From assembly GCF_012726175.1 (NCBI RefSeq), contig NZ_JAASAD010000016.1, positions 1 through 64,000 of the forward strand: DNA of 64,000 nucleotides. Reading direction: 5' to 3'. Both the position numbers and the translations under genes were made by a program. The first letter of the stretch is position 1, and each line of letters opens with the position of its first letter. The notes below the pieces were generated by a model. It was not told the DNA's origin and made no database searches. It was given only the letters and a program-made list of their open reading frames with translations. The DNA is from Micromonospora sp. HNM0581 (GTDB lineage Bacteria > Actinomycetota > Actinomycetes > Mycobacteriales > Micromonosporaceae). This document shows positions 58,867-64,000 of the stretch, piece by piece.

Positions 58867-60430
58867 GCCGCCACCCCCGACCACGCCTCGTGGGCGAGTT
58901 CTTCCCGGCCGACGCGTTGGCGTTCCCGGCGTTGGGCGGCGGCGGTGTTGGCGAGCAGGGCGTCGCCGTCGGTCAACCAGCCGGAGCCGACGAAGGCCAG
59001 CGTGCCCACGGTGACCATGCCGGCGGTGTCGTCGCTGCCGGCGGTGTCGGTGTGCTCGGTGCGGCGGTAGGCGGCGCGGGTGTCGCGGAGCAGGCCGAAG
59101 GTGACCGAGTAGCGACGGGCCTTGGTGAGGAAGTGGCCGCCGTAGCCGAGCATGTGCGCCCAGCGGCGCAGCCCGGCGTACTCGTTCGGTGTGGTGTCAA
59201 GGTCACCTTGACGGTCTTCTGTCTTTCCGGCCGTCCGGGTGACGTGGTGCCGGGTGGGGCGGCCGAGTCGCCAGCAGGCGTCGATGAGGCGGGCTAGGTG
59301 GTCGCCTTCCGGGTCGGCGTAGGCGTCGACGGTGTCCGGGGTGAGTCGGGTGGAGCAGTGGCCGGTGACCTCGGTGGACTTGGTGGCGTACTTGGCGAGG
59401 TAGGCGGCCACCTTGGCGTCGGTCACGTCGCCGTCGCTGGTGCCGATGCGGCGTACGTCGACCTGCTCGCCCCAGGCGATCGGCCAGCCCTGCGGGCGGT
59501 CGGGGTGCGGCGGGGTGGTGACGGCGATCTGTCGGGTGGCGGCGTGGACGGCGGCGTCGAGATCATCGACGGTGATGCCGGCGGGCGGCGGCACCAGGGC
59601 GTGCCGGTCGTGCGGGTCGACGCCGTCGAGGCGCAGCAGAACGTGGAAGTGCACCGCCCCCCGGCGCTGCATCTCGGCGACTTTGCCGTGTGACACCCGC
59701 ACCGGAGGCACCCGCCGGATTCGGCCGGACTCGGTGACGACCTCGACGTGGGGGATGCCGCGTCGGCGGCACACGGCGGAGAGGTGGCGTTCGATGGCCT
59801 GTTTCGTGCGTCGCCACAGCTCCCCGGAGAAGTGGTTCCAGACGACCTGGTGGTCGTGGTCGTAGCAGTCCAGGCAGAGCGGCCGACCGAGCTGCGAATC
59901 GTCGGCGTCGTGGCGGGCGAAGCAGGCTGCGGGCCGCCCGTGCGGGCAGGTGCCGGCGGTGCTCCGGGCGCGGCAGGGAGCCGGACGGCAGTCGCAGCGC
60001 CGCCGGGCGGCGCAGGTGTGCCGGGGGATGTGCCGGTGGTGCACCGGGCCGAACGACGGCGCGGTGAAGGTGGCGAAGACGACCGGATGCCGGGCGACGG
60101 TGGTGGGGATGGTCTTACCGCCGGTCAGGCCGCAGCGGACGACCTGGAAGGCGTCACCGGCGTAGACCCAGGCGCAGTCGGGGCACTGGGCGGCACGGCG
60201 GTTGCCGCACGCCTTGTGCAACGTCCGGTCGGGCAGCTCGTCGGTGTGCTGCTCGGCCAGGACCGGCCGGTGCCGGATTCGACGGCGGTGAGGGTGCCGG
60301 TCAGCCGGATCGGGCGGGTGCAGCCTCCGGCGGCACGGGTGTGCTCCAGCCAGCCGAAGAAATCCGGGGTGGCGGCGCGGTGCAGGGCCTGGGCGTCACG
60401 GCCGGCGGTGAGGGTGGACGGGGTGGACAC
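58863..60430 (-). pseudogene. RepSA-like replication initiator split by a frameshift
   Basis: Start GTG 60430 with AGGAGA upstream opens a frame reading TLTAGRDAQALHR...FFGWLEHTRAAGGCTRPIRL, the usual RepSA N-terminus, as far as about 60268. The remaining 450 residues (to 58863) continue in another frame from LHKACGNRRAAQCPDCAW. That part holds zinc-like CxxC pairs, the HUH-type HFHVLLRLDG and AYLAKYATK of rolling-circle initiators. One missing base near 60261-60270 (GGCCGG tract) accounts for the break. Either a real inactivation, a slippage site or a sequencing error. Confidence 0.78.
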
Positions 60431-61435
60431 GGGTTCTCCTCAAGGGGTGGCAGGGGACGGGCGACGAACTGCCACCGGACGCCGGAGCGGTGTCCGTCGG
60501 TGGTGTTCGTGGTGTCTCCTGGCACCGCCGGGGAGGGCGGCTCACGCCGGAGGGCGGGGTTGGCCATCGGCCTTGGACCGCCGTAGAGCTGGGTTCCTGG
60601 ATCTTGAATGACGCCGGGACGGGTGGGGTGCCTGGTCGTCGGCTACCGGCGGGTTGCCGCAGGCGATCCCCACCCGTCAAAGTGCGCGAATCCGAGGGCC
60701 ATCGTGGACGGCAGGAAAGGCCGCGCTGGGCCGCTCAGCGGATTCCGGGTCGGCGCAGTGGCCGGTGCGATCGAGAGCCGGCGGGACGTGACCCGCATCA
60801 GCGGCAGGAAGGCCGCTCGGCAGCTCCGAAGTCGAGTTCAGCGATCCGGCGGGAAGGCGGCGCTGACGTGCTCGACGAGGGCCAGAGTAGCACCAGGTAC
60901 CGACACGTCAACCCGCCGTGAACCCGCTGGGTGGCCGGCTGCCGGCCGGTGTGGGAGGACTTTCTGTACGTCTATCAAGGCGGCCCTGAACGGGCCGCAC
61001 GCGCCGCCGCCAGGGCGCGCGCCCGGCGGCTGGCGCGGACAGCGGGAAGCCCGGAGGGCCGCCGCATGACGACAGGCCGTTTCCCGGTGGGGTGGAGGGG
61101 TCGGCAGCCGGCCGGGCCGCGCGGCGAGCACCGCGCGGCGTGGGGGAGCGGACGCCGGGTCCGTCGGCGGCTGCCGGGTGGTGGTGGGGTTGCGGTTACT
61201 GCGCCTCCGGCGGGGGCGCTCGGGCTCCGAGATGGCCGGGGCTCCGTCGGCGCGTCGCGGCCCGTGGGTGGTTGCGGTGGGAACCATCCCGCCCACCGTC
61301 GACCCGGGCGAGCCGAGCAGACCACCGTCCGGCCCGCCAGCGTCCGTCCGGGCGTCAAGGCCGTCTTGACGTGGCGGGCCGGGCGGCGGCCCGCTCCACA
61401 GGAGTGCGGGTCGACGGCAGACGGGATGGCGAAAC
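60431..61435. other. Gene-poor, very GC-rich stretch of the integrative element
   Basis: About 1 kb with several open frames on both strands but none with a recognisable product, good ribosome site or consistent codon pattern. A short frame starting at 60567 minus (ANPALRREPPSPAVPG) runs into the rep start and might be a leader. A promoter-like pair on the minus strand lies at 60884-60911. The replication origin of the element could be here, but I see no iterons. Confidence 0.45.
60884..60911 (-). promoter_or_regulatory. Sigma-70-like promoter pointing to rep
   Basis: Minus strand TTGACG (60911-60906), 16-nt spacer, TACTCT (60889-60884). It would give a transcript through the empty stretch to the rep-xis-int operon with a leader of about 450 nt. 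Confidence 0.4.
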
Positions 61436-61448
61436 TGAAGTGATCTCA
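61436..61448 (+). repeat. Left terminal inverted repeat of the IS
   Basis: TGAAGTGATCTCA; 12 of 13 bases match the inverted right end. It lies 8 bases outside the end of the transposase gene and partly overlaps its 3' side. Confidence 0.65.
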
Positions 61449-62288
61449 ACGACTTTCTGGTAGGTATTTGTACTCGAAGTGGGTCAGGTGTAATGCGGCG
61501 GCGACGATGTCGCCGATTCGGCGTGGGCTGATGTTTGTATGGCGTAGCGTTTTCCAGCGTCCGATCAGGATGGCGAAGCCGCGTTCGCCTTGCCATCGCA
61601 GGCCGCGGAGCAGTCGGTTGTAGACGCGGTTGTCGGGTGCGAGGCGGCTGCCGTCGGTAGGCTGCTTGATCGGGGTCTTGATGCCGTGGCCTGTGCTTTC
61701 GTAGCCGGAGTCGGCCAGGGCGGGTAGGTCGAGTTCGGCGGCGGACCAGTTCAGGGCGGCGGTGATCCCGAGGTCGCGGGCGCAGCTGGTGTCGTGTAGA
61801 TGTCCGGGCATCGCTTCCGAGGTCCAGATCGGCAGCCCGTCTGGACGCATGATCGCTTGAATGTTCGCGCCGACGTCGCGGTGTTTTCCGGAGTACCAGG
61901 CGTCGATGACCTCGCCCTTGACGCTCGTGGTGGTTTCGGTGAACCGGTCGCAGTCGAACAGTTTGCCGTCGAGGATCACGTGGGACCAGCCGTCGGCGGC
62001 GGCCCGACGCAGAGCGGTGTGCAGGTCGGCCGCCTGGGCGGCGAGCACCGTGATGCCCTCGTCGCGGTAGCGGTACGCCGTCGCCCGGGAGATACCGAAG
62101 CCGGCTGCCAGCAAGGTCATGTCCTCACCCTTGCGGAACCACACGAGCACCATCAGGGCCTGGTAGAAGCAGGTCAACGCCCGAGTGCCACGGCGAGTCC
62201 CGCAAGCCCGGCGCTGTACGTACAGCAGCCGCGCGAGATGCTGCACGAGTTCCCTCGGGACGTCGACCATGGCACGATAGGCAATCAC
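61446..62288 (-). CDS. IS5-type DDE transposase
   Basis: A 280-residue transposase. N-terminal helix-turn-helix region (LLAAGFGISRATAYRYRDEGI) and DDE nuclease core of HARBI/IS5 style: VILDGKLFDCDR (first Asp), WYSGKHRDVGANIQAI, LALADSGYE-type second Asp (LPALADSGYESTG) and a third acidic residue near RLLRGLRWQGERGFAIL. The frame is complete. GTG 62288 has GAGGG 7 nt upstream; an ATG six codons later is an alternative. Probably active or recently so. Confidence 0.9.
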   Translation of the reverse strand: MIAYRAMVDVPRELVQHLARLLYVQRRACGTRRGTRALTCFYQALMVLVWFRKGEDMTLLAAGFGISRATAYRYRDEGITVLAAQAADLHTALRRAAADGWSHVILDGKLFDCDRFTETTTSVKGEVIDAWYSGKHRDVGANIQAIMRPDGLPIWTSEAMPGHLHDTSCARDLGITAALNWSAAELDLPALADSGYESTGHGIKTPIKQPTDGSRLAPDNRVYNRLLRGLRWQGERGFAILIGRWKTLRHTNISPRRIGDIVAAALHLTHFEYKYLPESR

Positions 62289-62414
62289 GTGGAGCCCTCT
62301 CGAAGACGTGGATCTGTCGCAAGGACATGTCTATCGATGGCTCCACGCCTGTCTCCACCACCGCCCGACTCGCCGCCTTCACCCGTGTCGCGCCAATCAA
62401 CCCATATGCGTTAC

Positions 62415-62427
62415 TGAGATCACCTCA
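62415..62427 (-). repeat. Right terminal inverted repeat of the IS
   Basis: Reads TGAGGTGATCTCA inward on the minus strand, about 130 bases upstream of the transposase start. Confidence 0.65.
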
Positions 62428-62470
62428 CTGGGTGGCTGGAATCGTTAGGTAACAGCCTGCAGTTGTGGCA

Positions 62471-62505
62471 GCGCGCGCCCATCAAAACGAACAATGGGTG
62501 CGCGC
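62471..62505. terminator. Hairpin terminator downstream of the small membrane protein gene
   Basis: GCGCGCGCCCAT (62471-62482) and ATGGGTGCGCGC (62494-62505) form a 12-bp stem with one G-T pair and an 11-nt A-rich loop. It stands 18 nt after the stop of the minus-strand gene at 62524. Confidence 0.65.
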
Positions 62506-62523
62506 CGGCTTAGCTGGAGGGAC

Positions 62524-62736
62524 TTACCGCCTTCTTGCGCGTCGCCGAAGCCGGAAGCTTTGAACCAGCAAATTGATGAAAAGAATCGTCGCAAGCAGAG
62601 GTGTCAAGTCAATAAGCCAGTCCCACCGCTTCCACTCGCCCGGCTCGAACAGGAGCGTCATGAGGAAGGCGAAGGCAATGACCACCGCAGCAACTTGTAA
62701 ACTGGTGATCAGGAGGAAGCGGAAAGCTGATTGCAT
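62524..62736 (-). CDS. Small two-TM membrane protein, 70 aa
   Basis: Two membrane segments (about 6-29 and 42-60) with a short acidic/Trp loop between (EPGEWKRWDW) and a strongly basic C-terminus (RLRRRARRR). AGGAG lies 6 nt before ATG 62736. It follows the secreted protein gene by 37 nt on the same strand and is probably co-transcribed. The codon third positions are less GC-biased than in the rest of the window, which suggests recent acquisition. No family recognised. Confidence 0.65.
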   Translation of the reverse strand: MQSAFRFLLITSLQVAAVVIAFAFLMTLLFEPGEWKRWDWLIDLTPLLATILFINLLVQSFRLRRRARRR

Positions 62737-62773
62737 CTTGACTCCTTCAGGCTGCGCGCCCGATTCTAGTATC

Positions 62774-63484
62774 TCACCCTGCAGAGCTGCTAGCGACCTT
62801 CCAGCTCCATGGGTACGAGCCAGCGGTCGTGCCTAGCTCAATGTAGATGTAGGGGTAGGTGGTCGTGTAGCAACCGACGTTCCCCCCAACGCAGTATTCA
62901 ATGTTTGCCCTTTTGTCGTGCCAGCCGCTGTACTTGGTGCTCCGTACGCCATAGCTGTCAACCTGCCAGCCGCGGAAGTAGATTCCCCACGTTTCGTTGT
63001 TGATATATCCGACCGCTCGGTCGATATTGACCAGCTTGTTGGTCGTAACGTCATAGCACCATTCGGTTTCTACATTGAAGCGATAGATGCGGCTTCCGAA
63101 GACGTCCTTTTTTTCGACGTAGCTCCACTGATTCCAGCAACTAATCGCCAGCGTCCCGATCCCCGACTTGCTTGCCTTTTCTATTGCCTTTACGGAGGGC
63201 TCGATTGGCCGCGCTGGCATCGTCGTTAGGGTGCCGGGATCCCGGGGATCCGGAACGGCGTGGCCAACCTCGGGAATCTGCTTGAGCAGATCAATGTCAC
63301 TTTCGGTCCAAGTGCCATTCGAAATCCGGTCCAGGGCGCTCCGAATCTCCACAACGCTTGGCTTGTTTCCCGTCTGGTCTGCGGCTGAGGCTGAGGTGCC
63401 TACTCCCGCGACGACGGCACCAACCATGAGCGTGGCTACCGTGACTTGACTGAGCTTTCGGAGTATAGTAGGTCCAGTTCTCAT
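62774..63484 (-). CDS. Secreted protein of unknown function
   Basis: A 236-residue exported protein. Sec signal peptide about 1-34 (LSQVTVATLMVGAVVAGVGTSASAAD). The mature part starts with a helical segment (VVEIRSALDRI, DIDLLKQIPEVG) and continues as a Tyr/Trp-rich, beta-looking domain with four Cys (SCWNQW, EWCYDV, YCVGGNVGCY), probably two disulfides. GGAGG stands 4-5 nt before ATG 63484; a longer frame upstream runs through a hairpin and is unlikely. Codon use is less GC-biased than the chromosome. No family recognised. Confidence 0.7.
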   Translation of the reverse strand: MRTGPTILRKLSQVTVATLMVGAVVAGVGTSASAADQTGNKPSVVEIRSALDRISNGTWTESDIDLLKQIPEVGHAVPDPRDPGTLTTMPARPIEPSVKAIEKASKSGIGTLAISCWNQWSYVEKKDVFGSRIYRFNVETEWCYDVTTNKLVNIDRAVGYINNETWGIYFRGWQVDSYGVRSTKYSGWHDKRANIEYCVGGNVGCYTTTYPYIYIELGTTAGSYPWSWKVASSSAG

Positions 63485-63511
63485 GTTGCCTCCACGGCGA
63501 TTGAGGATCCG

Positions 63512-63541
63512 ACGGCCCACGGGCCCAATCCCGTGGGCCGT
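63512..63541. promoter_or_regulatory. 12-bp hairpin in the leader of the secreted protein gene
   Basis: ACGGCCCACGGG (63512-63523) pairs perfectly with CCCGTGGGCCGT (63530-63541) over a 6-nt loop, 28 nt upstream of the ATG at 63484. It may be an upstream terminator, an attenuator or a leader stabiliser. Confidence 0.5.
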
Positions 63542-63595
63542 CTTCGTGCGTTGAGAAATGTATCAAGGCAGATGCCTCAAAGGTGGCCGCACGTG

Positions 63596-63624
63596 CGCTG
63601 CGTAGCCGACCTGGCTACGCAGCG
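63596..63624. terminator. 12-bp hairpin, terminator-like
   Basis: CGCTGCGTAGCC (63596-63607) pairs perfectly with GGCTACGCAGCG (63613-63624) around a 5-nt loop. No U-rich tail on either strand; no gene ends here in the window, so its owner is unknown. Confidence 0.5.
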
Positions 63625-64000
63625 TTGTTGTGATACTCAAACCATCGTCCCATTTCGGTGGCTAAGTGGGGTTACCCAGCTACTGAGGGTTAGGGTAACG
63701 AAAAGGTAACAGAAGATCACTTGCTGTTTGGTGCGATGCCAGCCGCCTTGCCCGCCCTTCTTGAGTAGCGGAGCGCACAGAGGGTCGACGGATGCAGGTC
63801 GGACAGACCCTCGAAGGGGCAGGCTTACGAGTGGGCGTCAGGCAGCGAGGCAGCAAGAAGGCAGCGCGAGCGTCAACGCGGGTCGGCTCCGGACGTGAAT
63901 CAACGACGCCCGGCACCTGCTCACCGACGCAGGCCGCCACCAGCTGACAGCCGCCGACAGGTTCAGACCGCATCCCCCCGACGGGGGTCGGTGTTGGGGT
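63625..64000. other. Right edge of the window, no gene seen
   Basis: About 375 bases. The sequence up to about 63720 is AT-richer; after that it returns to high GC. One minus-strand open frame (63680-63973) has no ribosome site or recognisable features. No RNA gene or attachment-site copy was recognised. Confidence 0.45.

Larger units (their letters stand above)
57378..61435 (-). mobile_element. Remnant of a pSAM2-like integrative element (AICE) in tRNA-Pro
   Basis: Integrase, excisionase-like and RepSA-like genes stand in the order and coupling typical of actinomycete integrative elements, next to a tRNA 3' end. The transfer gene (FtsK/SpoIIIE tra type), regulators and the second attachment site are not found in the window; the far side is cut by an insertion sequence at 61436. 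The right boundary is therefore only the IS junction. Confidence 0.75.
61436..62427 (-). mobile_element. IS5-like insertion sequence, about 990 bp, intact
   Basis: Bounded by imperfect inverted repeats TGAAGTGATCTCA (61436-61448) and, read inward, TGAGGTGATCTCA (62427-62415), and filled by one transposase. The flanks (GCGAAAC left, CTGGGTG right) show no matching target duplication, as expected if the element's two sides have been rearranged since insertion. Confidence 0.75.

Noticed and set aside
60931..61443. 170-codon plus-strand frame before the IS
   Set aside because: Gly/Arg/Ala-rich, no ribosome site, no recognisable domain, and it ends inside the IS terminal repeat.
63680..63973. 97-codon minus-strand frame at the right edge
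   Set aside because: No ribosome site, no consistent codon bias, no recognisable motif.

Overview
The window looks like a chromosomal segment of a high-GC actinomycete, most probably a Micromonosporaceae member (Micromonospora/Salinispora type). The signs are strong G/C bias at third codon positions, WhiB and CRP regulators, an EccC/EccD/mycosin type VII secretion locus, a RepSA-like integrative element in a tRNA gene, and a long block whose gene order matches Mycobacterium tuberculosis Rv3671c-Rv3683. The genus is an inference from protein style; no search was run.

Layout. 1-118: end of an IS5-like element that abuts the stop codon of a small gene. 119-2403: small protein, ABC sugar-type permease, DUF3180 protein. 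2480-4329: folK and a folP-folB fusion on the minus strand. 4674-16993: mostly plus-strand island with a VirB4-like ATPase, a VirB6-like multi-TM protein, small membrane proteins, a wall hydrolase with lysozyme-like and M23 domains, and an FtsK-like protein with a broken P-loop. 17005-20641: folE, ftsH, hpt. The usual actinobacterial ftsH-folE-folP-folB-folK run is therefore split by the island. 20750-26904: small membrane protein, GlxA-type regulator, tilS, zinc protease-like protein, dacB, ppa. 26929-33764: EccD / EccC / mycosin.

33844-57234: PAP2 phosphatase, marP, NUDIX, TlpA-like, nth, CapA-like, cbiZ, crp, an acyl-CoA dehydrogenase remnant, Ser/Thr kinase, a very large cyclase-ATPase-TPR protein, MBL hydrolase, RidA, DUF4177, two ArsA-type ATPases, whiB4-like, ponA2-like PBP, YqeY, metallophosphoesterase. 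The order marP-nudix-tlpA-nth-crp-MBL-ridA-DUF4177-arsA-arsA-whiB4-ponA2-phosphoesterase is the M. tuberculosis order with signalling genes inserted near crp.

57301-64000: tRNA-Pro(CGG) followed by a remnant integrative element (integrase, excisionase-like, RepSA-like initiator with a frameshift), about 1 kb with no credible gene, an intact IS5-like element of about 1 kb, and a visibly lower-GC stretch with a secreted protein, a small membrane protein and several strong hairpins.

Two themes run across the window. (1) Many first-in-operon genes start 6-8 nt after a TANNNT hexamer with no Shine-Dalgarno, suggesting leaderless transcription; genes inside operons are joined by ATGA/GTGA overlaps. 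(2) The VirB4/VirB6-like island has no visible relaxase or coupling protein and looks like a chromosomal secretion or envelope machine rather than a plasmid transfer region; this is the best candidate for an undescribed system.
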